Origin: Psychrosphaera aestuarii | GTDB taxonomy: Bacteria; Pseudomonadota; Gammaproteobacteria; Enterobacterales; Alteromonadaceae | Direction of reading: 5' to 3' | NCBI RefSeq assembly: GCF_017948405.1 | Contig: NZ_CP072844.1 | Location: 434,001 to 498,000, forward strand | DNA length: 64,000 bases | Translations under genes and position numbers: made by a program | Part shown: piece by piece, positions 26,424 to 36,765 of the stretch | How positions within the stretch are numbered: the first letter of the stretch is position 1 | Layout of the letters: every line of letters begins with the position of its first letter | The notes under the pieces: model-generated | The model's input: the letters and a program-made list of their open reading frames with translations, nothing else | The model's database searches: none | Told to the model about the DNA's origin: nothing

Positions 26424-27674
26424 TTATAATAAGCCGCGAGTATCAATCACGACTTTTTTCGCAAACGCATTTTTATCCGCTGCTTTAAACTCTTTGTGAT
26501 CAACCAATATCACCACAACGTTAGCTTTGTCTAAAGCCGACGCTAAGTTTGCAAACTCGATACCTTGGCTAGCTAAATTATCTGGCAGTGCTTTAATATT
26601 TGGTTCTACCGCAATCAACTCACCAACGCTGGCGTTCGCAAGTTCTTGAACAATTTGCACAGCTGGACTTTCGCGTAAGTCGTCAATATCAGCTTTAAAT
26701 GCTAAGCCTAAACACGCAATAACAGGGCGTTTAAATTGATCCGCCGCTTCTTTTATCTGTGACACTACATAATGCGGTTTAGCATCATTGGTTAAGCGCG
26801 CTTGTTTAATTAGCTTAGCCTGTTCTGGGCAACTATCGACAATAAACCAAGGGTCAACAGCAATACAATGACCGCCAACACCAGGACCTGGATTCAAAAT
26901 ATTCACTCGAGGGTGACGGTTCGCCAGTTTAATTAATTCCCATACGTTAATATGAAGCTGGTCACAAATGGTTGATAGCTCATTGGCAAAGGCAATATTT
27001 ACATCACGGAATGAGTTTTCAGTTAGTTTAGCCATCTCAGCGGTTCGGGCATTGGTAACAATACATTCACCACGAACAAAGGTTTTATAAAGCTCAACGG
27101 CTGCTGCACTACAAGCTGGCGAGATACCGCCAATAACGCGATCATTTGATACTAATTCTTGCAATACATAACCCGGTAATACGCGCTCTGGGCAGTGAGC
27201 CACTTTAATGTCGGCTTGTTCACCAGCATCTTGTGGGAAGGTTAAGTCAGGGCGGGCTTCTTTTAACCAGCCCGCTAATTTTTCTGTAGCGCCAACAGGA
27301 GACGTTGACTCTAAAATAACTAAATTGCCTGCCTCAATAACAGGCGCAATCGCTTTTGCTGCAGACTCAATATAACTTAAGTCAGGCGAGTGAGAATCGT
27401 CGTTGCCATGTTTAAACGGCGTTGGCACCGCAATCATAAAGGCATCGGCTTTTTCAACTTGAGTCGTAGCACGTAAAAAACCAGTAGACACTACACTTTT
27501 AACAACAATATCTAAGTCCGGTTCAACAATGTGAATATTACCGGCGTTAATGGTATCTACTGCGTGTTGGTTAATCTCTACACCAACCACTTTAACACCC
27601 CTAGAGGCAATAACCGCTGCTGTTGGCAAGCCAATATAACCTAAACCAATTACCGAAACTGTTTCAAAAGTCAT
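26424..27674 (-). CDS. wecC: WecC, UDP-ManNAc dehydrogenase
   Basis: 416 residues. NAD-binding GLGYIGLPTAA at 10-20, catalytic Cys270 in GPGVGGHCIAVDPWF (262-277), and DLRESPAVQIVQEL near the C-terminus. Family: UDP-glucose/GDP-mannose dehydrogenase, closest by length and motifs to WecC. Oxidises UDP-N-acetylmannosamine to the uronic acid, which implies ManNAcA in the polysaccharide. Two bases separate it from the wecB gene, so the pair is one unit. Confidence 0.92.
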   Translation of the reverse strand: MTFETVSVIGLGYIGLPTAAVIASRGVKVVGVEINQHAVDTINAGNIHIVEPDLDIVVKSVVSTGFLRATTQVEKADAFMIAVPTPFKHGNDDSHSPDLSYIESAAKAIAPVIEAGNLVILESTSPVGATEKLAGWLKEARPDLTFPQDAGEQADIKVAHCPERVLPGYVLQELVSNDRVIGGISPACSAAAVELYKTFVRGECIVTNARTAEMAKLTENSFRDVNIAFANELSTICDQLHINVWELIKLANRHPRVNILNPGPGVGGHCIAVDPWFIVDSCPEQAKLIKQARLTNDAKPHYVVSQIKEAADQFKRPVIACLGLAFKADIDDLRESPAVQIVQELANASVGELIAVEPNIKALPDNLASQGIEFANLASALDKANVVVILVDHKEFKAADKNAFAKKVVIDTRGLL

Positions 27675-27676
27675 GT

Positions 27677-28801
27677 TTATAATTCCTCAACTAACGTTTG
27701 CACAATGCGTTGACATGCGAGTCCATCGCCATACGGATTATGCGCTTGTGACATGGTGTTATAGTGCTGCTCATCATCTAGGAGCAGTAGGGTTTGTTCT
27801 ACAATGTTTTGCTTGTTGGTGCCTACTAATATAACGGTGCCGGCATCTACTGCCTCTGGACGTTCTGTAGTGTCACGCATAACTAATACCGGCTTGCCTA
27901 ATGACGGCGCTTCTTCTTGTACGCCACCAGAATCGGTAATAATTAAATAACTCTGGTTCATTAGGTATACAAACGGTAAGTAGTCTTGAGGTTCAATTAA
28001 AAACACATTGTCTAACCCCGACAATAACCGATTTACCGGCTCCCGTACGTTAGGATTCATGTGCATAGGGTAAACAATTTGTACGTCTGGGCGTTGTTTC
28101 GCTATGTTCGCTAACGCCTGGCAAATACGTTCAAAACCATCACCAAAACTTTCACGACGGTGGCCTGTGACTAAAACGAGTTTTTTGGTGGGGTCAATAA
28201 AATCAAACTGCTGTGAAAACTGAGTAGCCAGAGAAGTATCACTATCAAGCTTTTGTTTTACCCATAACAAGGCATCAATAACCGTGTTACCCGTCACCGA
28301 AATGCTACTGGCGGTTACATTTTCTTTAAGTAAGTTATTTTGTGACGATTTAGTTGGCGCAAAATGAAATTGTGTGATGGCGCCCGTTAGCTTACGGTTT
28401 GCCTCTTCCGGCCACGGTGAATAAATATTGCCGGTTCTAAGGCCTGCTTCAACATGACCTACTTTAACTTGTTGGTAAAACGCCGCCAAAGCTGCGGAAA
28501 ACGTCGTTGATGTGTCGCCATGCACCAATACAATATCAGGTTTAAATTCAGCAATAACCGACTTAATGCCCGCTAATATGTTGCTAGTAACATCGTATAA
28601 GTCTTGGCCTGGCTTCATAATGTTTAAGTCGTAGTCAGGTGTAATTTCAAATAACTGCAGTACCTGATCCAACATTTCTCGGTGTTGGGCGGTGACGCAA
28701 ACTCGCGAATCAATATGTTCTGACTCGGCTAGTTTATGAACCAAAGGTGCCATTTTTATTGCTTCAGGGCGTGTACCAAATACCGTTAATACCTTTTTCA
28801 T
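27677..28801 (-). CDS. wecB: WecB, UDP-GlcNAc 2-epimerase
   Basis: 374 residues (E. coli WecB is 376). [12 protein letters not shown] at 9-20 and [23 protein letters not shown] and DTTERPEA downstream are the classic family motifs. Converts UDP-GlcNAc to UDP-ManNAc, the substrate of the neighbouring WecC. ATG start. Its promoter faces the polysaccharide deacetylase-like gene across a 79-base gap. Confidence 0.95.
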   Translation of the reverse strand: MKKVLTVFGTRPEAIKMAPLVHKLAESEHIDSRVCVTAQHREMLDQVLQLFEITPDYDLNIMKPGQDLYDVTSNILAGIKSVIAEFKPDIVLVHGDTSTTFSAALAAFYQQVKVGHVEAGLRTGNIYSPWPEEANRKLTGAITQFHFAPTKSSQNNLLKENVTASSISVTGNTVIDALLWVKQKLDSDTSLATQFSQQFDFIDPTKKLVLVTGHRRESFGDGFERICQALANIAKQRPDVQIVYPMHMNPNVREPVNRLLSGLDNVFLIEPQDYLPFVYLMNQSYLIITDSGGVQEEAPSLGKPVLVMRDTTERPEAVDAGTVILVGTNKQNIVEQTLLLLDDEQHYNTMSQAHNPYGDGLACQRIVQTLVEEL

Positions 28802-28880
28802 TTACGTTGCCTATTTAAATTTCCGTAGCCTGCATTTAGATTGTTATTCTGCCACTAGCGCCACAATAAATATAGTCATT

Positions 28881-29915
28881 ATGTATCGCTATCGCACATT
28901 AGGTTATTCACAAAGAAAACAACTCCGTGTACTCTTGTTAATCGCGCTGATAAGTAAGGATACAAAAGAAATGTTACATTTTGGTTTAAGCCTATTGGCC
29001 TGCATAAATAGAATAAAACATAAAGAACATCCACTAGCGGTATTGTACTTTCATCGCGTTCTTAACGAACCGTCATTATTTTGCCCCGACGACATTACCT
29101 CTGCTAATTTTGAAGTGTTGCTCACCAAGCTAAATAAATACTTTAAGATATTTTCCTTAAGCCAAGCGCTGGCATTGATTGAGCAAGGTAAGTTGCCTCC
29201 AAAGGCATTAGTGCTAAGCTTTGACGATGGATATGCCGATAACTTTGATAACGCACTGCCAGTTTTTGAGAAGCTCGGCATAAAGGGTAGCTTTTTTATT
29301 GCCACAAAAGGTACTGAACAAGGTTACTTGTGGAATGATGAATTGGCCGAGTCGTTAAAAAATACCATGGCAACGCAGTTTGGTATGTTCGATCAGTCAT
29401 TTGTGCTTAATACCGAACAAGAAAAAGCTAACGCATACTTATACTTAGTAAATAAAATTAAGTTTTTAGCAAATCAAGAACGTGATGAAGCACTTAACGC
29501 CATTTACAAAAAGATAGGTCGTTTTGAGCCGGATAGGTGCATGATGACTGCACAACAATTAAATGAACTAGCCAAACTGGGCCACGATGTTGGCGCGCAT
29601 ACGCACTCTCATAGTATTCTTGCGATGCAGAAGCCTGAAGTAGCAAAACAAGAAATGGCTAAGTCGGTGGAGTATTTAACTGATATTTTGGGTGAAGCAC
29701 CGCCGCTATTTGCATACCCAAATGGTTGGTTTGGCCGAGACTTTACCTCGGAGCATCAACACATGCTAAATGAACTTGGCATTCAATATGGTGTAGCAAC
29801 AAATGATGGTGGTATTACGTCTAAAACTAGTTTGACGGCTTTGCCACGATTTATGCCACATCGAAAAGAGTTTAATCAGTTTTGTTTATCAATATTAAAA
29901 ATAGCCGGAGAGTAA
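28881..29915 (+). CDS. Polysaccharide deacetylase family protein (NodB-like)
   Basis: 344 residues as annotated. The ATG at 28971 (MLHFGLSLLACINR) is an equally good start and gives a family-sized 314. NodB motifs: LSFDDGYADNFD (Asp-Asp) and HTHSH (metal site), with FAYPNGW near the end. Zinc-dependent removal of acetyl groups from the polysaccharide or its precursors. It opens a plus-strand trio with a glycosyltransferase and the PHP-domain protein. Confidence 0.85.
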   Translation: MYRYRTLGYSQRKQLRVLLLIALISKDTKEMLHFGLSLLACINRIKHKEHPLAVLYFHRVLNEPSLFCPDDITSANFEVLLTKLNKYFKIFSLSQALALIEQGKLPPKALVLSFDDGYADNFDNALPVFEKLGIKGSFFIATKGTEQGYLWNDELAESLKNTMATQFGMFDQSFVLNTEQEKANAYLYLVNKIKFLANQERDEALNAIYKKIGRFEPDRCMMTAQQLNELAKLGHDVGAHTHSHSILAMQKPEVAKQEMAKSVEYLTDILGEAPPLFAYPNGWFGRDFTSEHQHMLNELGIQYGVATNDGGITSKTSLTALPRFMPHRKEFNQFCLSILKIAGE

Positions 29916-29921
29916 CAGCCC

Positions 29922-31169
29922 GTGAGCGCCACTAAAACCGTTCTGATGATAGCCTTTGAGTTTCCACCAAGCAATGGCGCGTCGGTTCCACGCATCGAGA
30001 GTTTTTATCGATACCTAAAACAGTGGGGCTGGGAAGTTATTGTATTAACGGCAGACCCGAGCGCATATTCAAAAGTGGATGCAACTTATCAAGACGGGCC
30101 AGACGATAAAATTTACCGAACTCGAGCACTCGATGTGCAGCGCGACTTGTCGTACAAAGGTAAGTACTTTTCAATTATGGAAACACCTGATCGCTGGGGC
30201 CTTACATGGATACCTTCGTCGGTTAGAGTGGGCGCAAAGTTAATTAAAAAATACAAGCCCGACGTTATTTGGTCTTCAGCACCAACGCCAAGCACACACT
30301 ACATAGCCAATAAATTATCAAAACAAACTGGCTTGCCTTGGGTAGCCGATTATCGTGACCCTTGTCATTACATGAATGGTAGCGCAGGGCGATGGTTAGA
30401 CTTCATACATAAAAAAATTGACCGCCAAGTGATGCGAAACTCAGCACACCTTACCTACGCAACAGCCGCAGTGCGCGATTTATACCAGGCTAAGTATGGC
30501 GCTTTAGTTGAAAGTAAAAACACCGTAATTGAAAACGGTTTTGACGAAGCAAACTTTGAACGCCTCGCCGCATTAAGTTCGGTGGAGCGAGCGAATACGC
30601 CCTTTGATTCAAAAAAATTCTCAATGTATTACAGTGGTGTTTTATATGCACATGGTCGCGATCCGGTACCCATTTTTGAAGCCATAGCCATGTTAAACAA
30701 CGACGGTTTAGTGAATGCGGAAAACTTTGAATTAATATTTCAAGGGGCTGGCAATGGCGAAGAGTTTAGCGATGCACTAACCACATTAGGCATTACTGAC
30801 TTAGTTCAGTTTATTGAACCTGTGCCCTTTATTAACGCATTAAATAACATGACACGAGCCGATGCATTAGTGCTTATTCAAGACGCCCGATTTAACAAAC
30901 AAATTCCGGGCAAAGTATACGAATACCTGCGAACGCAACGTCCTATGTTAGTAAAAGCGGATTCACAAGGTGCAACTTATAAGTTAGCCTCATCATTTGA
31001 TGGCGTGGAAACAGGCATGGCAGCAGAAGAGTTGGTATTAGGAATTACAAAGCTAATTGGCAGTAAAAATGAGCAGGGTCAGGTTACTGTATATCAAAGA
31101 GATCTAACAGCCTATAACCGTGAGCAAAAGGCAAGGCAGTTAGAGCAGATATTAACGTCTATTAAATAA
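29922..31169 (+). CDS. GT4-like glycosyltransferase
   Basis: 415 residues. FEFPPSNGASVPRIESFYRYL (first 40 residues, GxGxxxR-like) is the acceptor-side glycine loop; WVADYRDPCHY and ENGFDEANF are frequent in this branch of GT4. Starts with GTG six bases after the previous gene, so translationally linked. Adds a sugar to the growing lipid-linked repeat unit; specificity cannot be read. Confidence 0.83.
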   Translation: MSATKTVLMIAFEFPPSNGASVPRIESFYRYLKQWGWEVIVLTADPSAYSKVDATYQDGPDDKIYRTRALDVQRDLSYKGKYFSIMETPDRWGLTWIPSSVRVGAKLIKKYKPDVIWSSAPTPSTHYIANKLSKQTGLPWVADYRDPCHYMNGSAGRWLDFIHKKIDRQVMRNSAHLTYATAAVRDLYQAKYGALVESKNTVIENGFDEANFERLAALSSVERANTPFDSKKFSMYYSGVLYAHGRDPVPIFEAIAMLNNDGLVNAENFELIFQGAGNGEEFSDALTTLGITDLVQFIEPVPFINALNNMTRADALVLIQDARFNKQIPGKVYEYLRTQRPMLVKADSQGATYKLASSFDGVETGMAAEELVLGITKLIGSKNEQGQVTVYQRDLTAYNREQKARQLEQILTSIK

Positions 31170-31192
31170 ACGCAATCGATAGAATTTTGATC

Positions 31193-33733
31193 ATGAATAA
31201 TGTAAAAGCAGTACTTTTAAAAGTACTAGTTAAGTTTGTTAAATTCAGCAGTGGCTCTTTTATTATACTTTTGATGGGTGCTTTTTTATTATTACAATCC
31301 TCTTCCTTGATTGAAGATAAGGCCCAACTTAGTTCCGAAGAACTTAATCAGGCAAAGAACGCCTTTAAAACTCTATCTGAACAGCTTAGTTCGAATTCAT
31401 CTTCATTTAACATTAGCTTAACATCGATAGAGTTAAACTCCACCGCAAAAATGATTAATCACCTTTGGCCTCATACCGTCGCTCATATTGCGACATCAGA
31501 ATATGGAATGCTCCTTTCAACCTCATCTAGAGTGAATTTACTCGGGGAGTTTTATTTAAATACGAGGTGTATTGTTACAAATTCGTTAACCGGAACAGTT
31601 GAGTTTGACCAGTGTTATGTTGGCTCCCTTCCAGTCAACAGTTGGTTGGTAAAGTTAATTATGTATCAATCATTAAAAGTGATAGTGGGGAGTGAATTTG
31701 TTAGAACATTCGATATTGCGTTAAGTAATATAGTTTTTAGTGAGGCTGGAATTACAACACATGGTGAGAAATCACGGTATTTAAAAGAAAACATAAACGC
31801 TTCGCTATATAAGTTTAAAGAAGTTGCCAAGTCATATTCACAAACATCAGATATAGATAAATCATTGATCCAACTATATATCAATGAATTGAGCGTGATT
31901 AATTCTAATCAATTTCATGATTACTTAATGGTACTATTTAAATTAGCAGCTGAACGCTCAATTGATAACGATCCAGTAAAGGAAAATAGTGCCGCTATTT
32001 GGGCTTTAGGCGCAAAGTTTGGTAGTCATCACTTCTCTAGTATCTGGGAGATAGAAATACCAAGAAATGCAGATAAACCTTTTCCTCAGCTGAGAGGTAG
32101 AGAAGATCTTACAAAGCACTTCGTTTATTCGGCAGTTCTTCAGCTCATAGGCGACTCTAGCTTAAGCTTCTCGATAGGTGAGACTAAAGAGCTACTTGAC
32201 TCTTTGTCAGGTGGCTCTGGTTATAGTTTTGCCGACTTAGCGGCGGATATCGCAGGACTTCAATTTGCAGAATTTGTAACTTCAAATGAACGCAACGCTC
32301 TATCTGTTCAGGGATTGTTGAGTAATGTAGATAATGAAGATGTTTTTTTTCCTTTTGTACATGACTTTCCTGAAGGGTTGAATGAAGCGACTTTTAAAAG
32401 ACTTCTTAGCTCAAAATATTCTGGCCAGTATTTAGAAATTAGAAACGAAATATCCGCTAGGATAGACAATCTGAAACTTTATAATTCAGGTTTAGGCAAA
32501 GATATGCAAAGCCTCCAAGAGACATGGTCTGAACCTAACCAATATGGATTAGATTTCTATCATAAAGTTGATACTCACATTCATACAAAGTATTCAGACG
32601 GTGGTTATACCGTTAAGCAAATTGCCGATAAAGCCGCTCAATTTGGTTGTGAGGCTGTTGCAATTACAGACCATTCAGACTTGGATTTGAAAAGGGTTTT
32701 ATCAATTGAGTTTTTTGAAGACTTAAAATATGCCCAACAAAGTCATCCGTATTTAACGATTATCCCTGGACTCGAATGGAATATACCACCGCTAAATGGC
32801 AGGGAGCATGTGACAGTATTACTGCCGGAGTCGAGCTATCTGCAAGATAACCTCATAAACTTCAGGAAGCAATTTGATCACTTTAATCGCTATGAAGCTC
32901 AGCTATTGTCGCCAATAACAGGGTTAAATTGGTTAAACCAATTATCAAATCGTGAAAATGGAGCGAAACCAGTACTAATATACAACCACCCCAATAGGAA
33001 AGATTTTCAAACTACAGAAAATGCGCATGACTTTGCATATTGGCGAAAACACTCTAACTTGGTTGTGGGTTTTTCAGGAGCTCCGGGCCACCAAAAAATG
33101 AAAAACGATAAAAATGGATCCTATGAAAATAGTCTTAAAACTATCAATGGTTGGGACCCTAGCGTGGCGAGAACTGGAGGTGAGTGGGATAAATTATTGC
33201 AAAAGGGCTATAAAGTGTGGGCCGCGAGAGCCGCCTCTGATTTTCATAATACCGATATGGATTATTGGCCTTGTGAGTTTTCCTCAACCCATGTTAAGTC
33301 TCGCTCAAATAGTCACAATGATATTCTTACAGGCTTAAGAAGGGGAAACATTTGGGCTCAACATGGTAGCTTTGTAAAAAAACTGAGCTTTACAGCCACA
33401 GTACAAAACCAAGTTGCACAAATAGGTGAAGAAGTTGTAGCTGAGTTTGGTGAAGAAGTATTAGTTGAGCTCAACGTCAATTTGGCGGATCTTGATTGGC
33501 AAGGAAATGAGCCTCAACTTAATCAGGTTGAATTAGTAATAATTACTGAAGATGAAATTAAATCAAAAACCTTTGATTTGAACCACAAAACAGACAAACA
33601 AATAAAATTGCAACATCGTATGACATTGGCATCGGATAAACTAATATTTAGGTGGCGAGGTACAAATAAGCAAATAGGTCAGGCTGATTACCTTTTTTAT
33701 ACAAACCCAATCAAAATAAAGAAGCGGCTATAA
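31193..33733 (+). CDS. Large membrane-anchored PHP-domain protein
   Basis: 846 residues from ATG 31193 (the longer TTG form only adds two residues). One transmembrane helix at about 18-36, then some 420 residues of unrecognised sequence, then a PHP metallo-phosphoesterase domain (about 460-740) with DTHIHTKYSDGG (His462, His464), TDHSDLD and a terminal SDFHN metal site, and a short beta-rich C-terminal domain. PHP enzymes hydrolyse phosphate esters. A membrane-tethered periplasmic version in a glycan locus would fit removal of a phosphate from a lipid-linked or phosphorylated polysaccharide, but that is inference. The N-terminal half matches nothing I know. Confidence 0.8.
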   Translation: MNNVKAVLLKVLVKFVKFSSGSFIILLMGAFLLLQSSSLIEDKAQLSSEELNQAKNAFKTLSEQLSSNSSSFNISLTSIELNSTAKMINHLWPHTVAHIATSEYGMLLSTSSRVNLLGEFYLNTRCIVTNSLTGTVEFDQCYVGSLPVNSWLVKLIMYQSLKVIVGSEFVRTFDIALSNIVFSEAGITTHGEKSRYLKENINASLYKFKEVAKSYSQTSDIDKSLIQLYINELSVINSNQFHDYLMVLFKLAAERSIDNDPVKENSAAIWALGAKFGSHHFSSIWEIEIPRNADKPFPQLRGREDLTKHFVYSAVLQLIGDSSLSFSIGETKELLDSLSGGSGYSFADLAADIAGLQFAEFVTSNERNALSVQGLLSNVDNEDVFFPFVHDFPEGLNEATFKRLLSSKYSGQYLEIRNEISARIDNLKLYNSGLGKDMQSLQETWSEPNQYGLDFYHKVDTHIHTKYSDGGYTVKQIADKAAQFGCEAVAITDHSDLDLKRVLSIEFFEDLKYAQQSHPYLTIIPGLEWNIPPLNGREHVTVLLPESSYLQDNLINFRKQFDHFNRYEAQLLSPITGLNWLNQLSNRENGAKPVLIYNHPNRKDFQTTENAHDFAYWRKHSNLVVGFSGAPGHQKMKNDKNGSYENSLKTINGWDPSVARTGGEWDKLLQKGYKVWAARAASDFHNTDMDYWPCEFSSTHVKSRSNSHNDILTGLRRGNIWAQHGSFVKKLSFTATVQNQVAQIGEEVVAEFGEEVLVELNVNLADLDWQGNEPQLNQVELVIITEDEIKSKTFDLNHKTDKQIKLQHRMTLASDKLIFRWRGTNKQIGQADYLFYTNPIKIKKRL

Positions 33734-33743
33734 ACAGCTTCTT
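33719..33743. terminator. Weak hairpin after the PHP gene
   Basis: AAGAAGC / GCTTCTT seven-base stem overlapping the stop codon, with no T-tract on the plus side. Only a possible terminator. Confidence 0.25.
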
Positions 33744-33768
33744 ATGACTATTAACAAGACAAACAGCC

Positions 33769-34737
33769 TTATTGTTCGTTGCTTTTCTCCGAAGATTCAA
33801 AGTTATCAGTATCTTGAACAAGGTATAGAGGCCTTTGTTTAACTTCGATAAAAATTCTAGCTAAATACTCCCCAATAATGCCTAGGCACATAAGAATGAG
33901 GCCACCGATAAATAGTGTTACCACCATTAAGGATGCGTAACCTGGAGTGTCAATCCCAAAAATAAGGGTTTTGAAAATCAAATATATACCGTAAATAAAC
34001 GTGAACATTGAAATAGCGCCACCAACATAGGACCAGATCTTAAGTGGTAACGAAGTAAACGAAATAATACCTTCTAAGGCCAATCTGTATAATTGAACGT
34101 AATTCCATTTTGTTGTACCTGCAACACGTTCAGGTCTCGTGTATTCAATAGTAACTTGCTTAAAACCCAATGACGCAAAAAGTCCTTTCATGAAACGGGT
34201 TCTTTCTCTATACGTTTTTAGAGCATCAACTACTTTTCTATCAAGTAATCGAAAATCACCAACGTTATTTGGAATTGATATATCTGAAATTTTATCGATA
34301 AGGCGATAGAACAGGCTTGACGTTATTCTCTTTACTTGTGAATCCGACTTCCGGTCTACTCTTTTAGCTAATACCATGTCCGCACCACGTTGCCATTCTG
34401 TAATCATTTCCCCTATTAACTCAGGAGGATCTTGAAGGTCACAATCGATAGGAATGGCAGCGTCGCCTGTACAGTAATCCAAGCCAGCAGTTAACGCTGT
34501 TTCTTTTCCATAATTTCTTGAAAGGTTGACAACTTTTATTCTGAAATCAGATTGAGCGGCGAGTTTTAATTTATCTATGGTGGAGTCTGAACTTCCGTCG
34601 TTAATACAAACAATTTCATACTCAGCGTCAAGTGTTGAAAACTCTTTTCGTATAGCATCAAAAAAGATATCTACCACTTCTTCTTCGTTAAACATGGGAG
34701 CAACTAGCGAAATAGTGGGGTGTTTTAGAGTTTTCAA
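33769..34737 (-). CDS. GtrB-like bactoprenol glucosyl/glycosyltransferase
   Basis: 322 residues, GT2. ISLVAPMFNEEEVVDIFFD at the N-terminus, DDGSSD-type NDGSSDST, DCDLQDPPE (DXD and QXXRW-like catalytic core), and two C-terminal transmembrane helices (about 232-292). This is the DPM1/GtrB layout: it charges undecaprenyl phosphate with a sugar. It belongs functionally with the GtrA-like flippase and Gtr-type transferase that start 130 bases away on the opposite strand. Confidence 0.87.
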   Translation of the reverse strand: MKTLKHPTISLVAPMFNEEEVVDIFFDAIRKEFSTLDAEYEIVCINDGSSDSTIDKLKLAAQSDFRIKVVNLSRNYGKETALTAGLDYCTGDAAIPIDCDLQDPPELIGEMITEWQRGADMVLAKRVDRKSDSQVKRITSSLFYRLIDKISDISIPNNVGDFRLLDRKVVDALKTYRERTRFMKGLFASLGFKQVTIEYTRPERVAGTTKWNYVQLYRLALEGIISFTSLPLKIWSYVGGAISMFTFIYGIYLIFKTLIFGIDTPGYASLMVVTLFIGGLILMCLGIIGEYLARIFIEVKQRPLYLVQDTDNFESSEKSNEQ

Positions 34738-34868
34738 TTTACAGATCCATTTGTCATTATTAATTATTATAAATAGTGATGTTAATTATTAACTATTTTT
34801 TATTTAAGTTACCAGTGTAGACTACTACAGACATCAAAAATTAATAAGAAATAAAACGAAAGCTAAAT

Positions 34869-35273
34869 ATGAAATACGTAATTTTAAAAAGAATTTCTAA
34901 GTTTTTTAGCATAGGATTGCTTGCAACCTTTATACATATAAGTGTGTACAGTTGTGCACTTTCCTTTGAGTTAGCCTCGGCCCAAAAAGCAAATTTTGTT
35001 GGATTTGTAATAGCGTTCATATTTTCGTTTGTGGGGCAGACTTTTATTACGTTCGAATTGAAAAAAAGTGAATTTACTGCAACTGTTTTTATTAAGTTTT
35101 GTAGCATTGCTATATTAGGATATTTAATTAATGCGTTTTGGGTGTATTGTATTAAAGAAGTACTGTCACTTAATCCGCAGTGGGCTGTTGTAGCAATAGC
35201 TGTTTTAACACCTGCAGTGACTTTTTTATTCTTATCAAAATGGGTGTACAAGGAAGCAACCGTAAATGACTAA
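34869..35273 (+). CDS. GtrA-family flippase
   Basis: 134 residues with four transmembrane helices, the size and pattern of GtrA proteins (FVGFVIAFIFSFVGQTFITF is the conserved helix 2/3 region; FLFLSKWVYK closes the protein). Probably flips undecaprenyl-phosphate-sugar made by the GtrB-like enzyme to the periplasm. Its stop overlaps the next start by eight bases. Confidence 0.82.
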   Translation: MKYVILKRISKFFSIGLLATFIHISVYSCALSFELASAQKANFVGFVIAFIFSFVGQTFITFELKKSEFTATVFIKFCSIAILGYLINAFWVYCIKEVLSLNPQWAVVAIAVLTPAVTFLFLSKWVYKEATVND

Positions 35274-36765
35274 TTTCAAATCTGAATTTATTGAAGAAGT
35301 TAAATACTTTAGGATTGATACTGCAAATATCAATAGTTTGCTACTCGTACTAGCAATTTTTTTATTATGGGGACTGCCTGTTATTACGGGTAATATCTAT
35401 CATCAGGATGACATATACAGGGCTGTCACTGGAAATTACGATTGGTATGGATTAGGTCGACCCGCTGCGCAAGAGGCTTCTAGAGTGCTGTCAGGTAGTG
35501 GATTTGTACTACTGGACGTAGCACCTTTGACTCAAATCGTTTCACTTGTATTGTTGGCCTACGCGTCACTGCAATTATCAAAGTTTATACATCGAGAGTA
35601 TGACCAAAAAATACTTCTGACGGCAACCGTACTTTTTTTAAATCCTTATTTTTTATATAACTTATATTATCGATTTGATGCCATAGGTATGGCTCTTGCG
35701 GTATTTTTAGTCACGGCGTCTTTTACAATTTTTCCTCAAAGTAGATTTAAAGTATTGTTTTCTATTGGTCTTCTTTTTGGTGCACTGTCAAGTTATCAGC
35801 CTGTTGTAAACATGTTTATTGCACTCGTTGGGCTAGAAGTCGTTTTACTCTTAAACTCGGAAAAAAAGAAACAAGTTTACAAAGTGCTAGCTTTACGTGC
35901 GTTTACATTTGTAGGTGCTTACGTTTCTTATTTTCTAACCATAGGTTTGGTCGTTGGAAGTAGAACAGAACGTTCTTCAATTGTGCCACTAAATCAGGAA
36001 GGCTTTGTTAAGGCCTGGAATAATATAGAAAACTTTGTTTTATATGCAGCAAAGCTTTATAGCATGCCAGCATTTTTAGTTGGGTTATTGTTGGTGACTC
36101 TTGTTGGTTTCGCGTTAACATGGCGGTCTATCCCTAAAAGTGCCAACACACTTATCGTTGTTGGTATAACACTTTTAATCATTACCATGTCGATGTTTGG
36201 TCCATTATTTATACTTAATGGTACCTTAGTTCATTTTAGAACACAGCCTTCCACTATGGCATTATTTGCACTAATTTTGGTTGCATTTGTATGCTATCGC
36301 AGTAGTTTAGACAAACTTGCCTTAATTCCCATTTTGATAGTTACATCAATTAGTTACCAAATAGGAAGTGCTTATAATGCTCAATATAAATATGATCAAG
36401 CGCTAATAGATAATATTGCTCATGAAGTTTCAAAATTGCCACAAAATTTTGAGCAAGTAATTGTTACTGGAAAAAGTGAGACAGCGTTATTTGCTATAAA
36501 TGCGATGTCCGAAAACGTATTAATTCCGAGCTTTGTTATACCAGCAACAAGTTGGCAATTAGACGGCAGGTTAATGGCTGCAGGAATAGATAAAATTACC
36601 TTTCTTTGGGGAGGAGACAAACGAAAACTTGTCAAAGAATTTAAAGCTGAGCGGTGTAGTTCTGCACAGCTTATATTGAGGTCAAAACACTTCAACATCT
36701 ATGAATCTGCTAATAAAGTTATTCATGTTTCCGTCGGAAAAACTAAAGAAGCGTTCTGTGATTAG
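35266..36765 (+). CDS. Gtr-type polytopic glucosyltransferase
   Basis: 499 residues, about ten transmembrane helices and an N-terminal loop with YHQDDIYRAVTGNYDW that carries the double-Asp motif of the Glucos_trans_II family. Such proteins use undecaprenyl-phosphate-sugar in the periplasm to decorate O-antigen or polysaccharide. Translationally coupled to the GtrA gene. Which sugar it transfers cannot be read. Confidence 0.85.
   Translation: MTNFKSEFIEEVKYFRIDTANINSLLLVLAIFLLWGLPVITGNIYHQDDIYRAVTGNYDWYGLGRPAAQEASRVLSGSGFVLLDVAPLTQIVSLVLLAYASLQLSKFIHREYDQKILLTATVLFLNPYFLYNLYYRFDAIGMALAVFLVTASFTIFPQSRFKVLFSIGLLFGALSSYQPVVNMFIALVGLEVVLLLNSEKKKQVYKVLALRAFTFVGAYVSYFLTIGLVVGSRTERSSIVPLNQEGFVKAWNNIENFVLYAAKLYSMPAFLVGLLLVTLVGFALTWRSIPKSANTLIVVGITLLIITMSMFGPLFILNGTLVHFRTQPSTMALFALILVAFVCYRSSLDKLALIPILIVTSISYQIGSAYNAQYKYDQALIDNIAHEVSKLPQNFEQVIVTGKSETALFAINAMSENVLIPSFVIPATSWQLDGRLMAAGIDKITFLWGGDKRKLVKEFKAERCSSAQLILRSKHFNIYESANKVIHVSVGKTKEAFCD

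Noticed and set aside
34841..35251. 136-residue reverse frame opposite the GtrA gene
   Set aside because: GtrA family features and the eight-base coupling to the next gene support the plus-strand reading.
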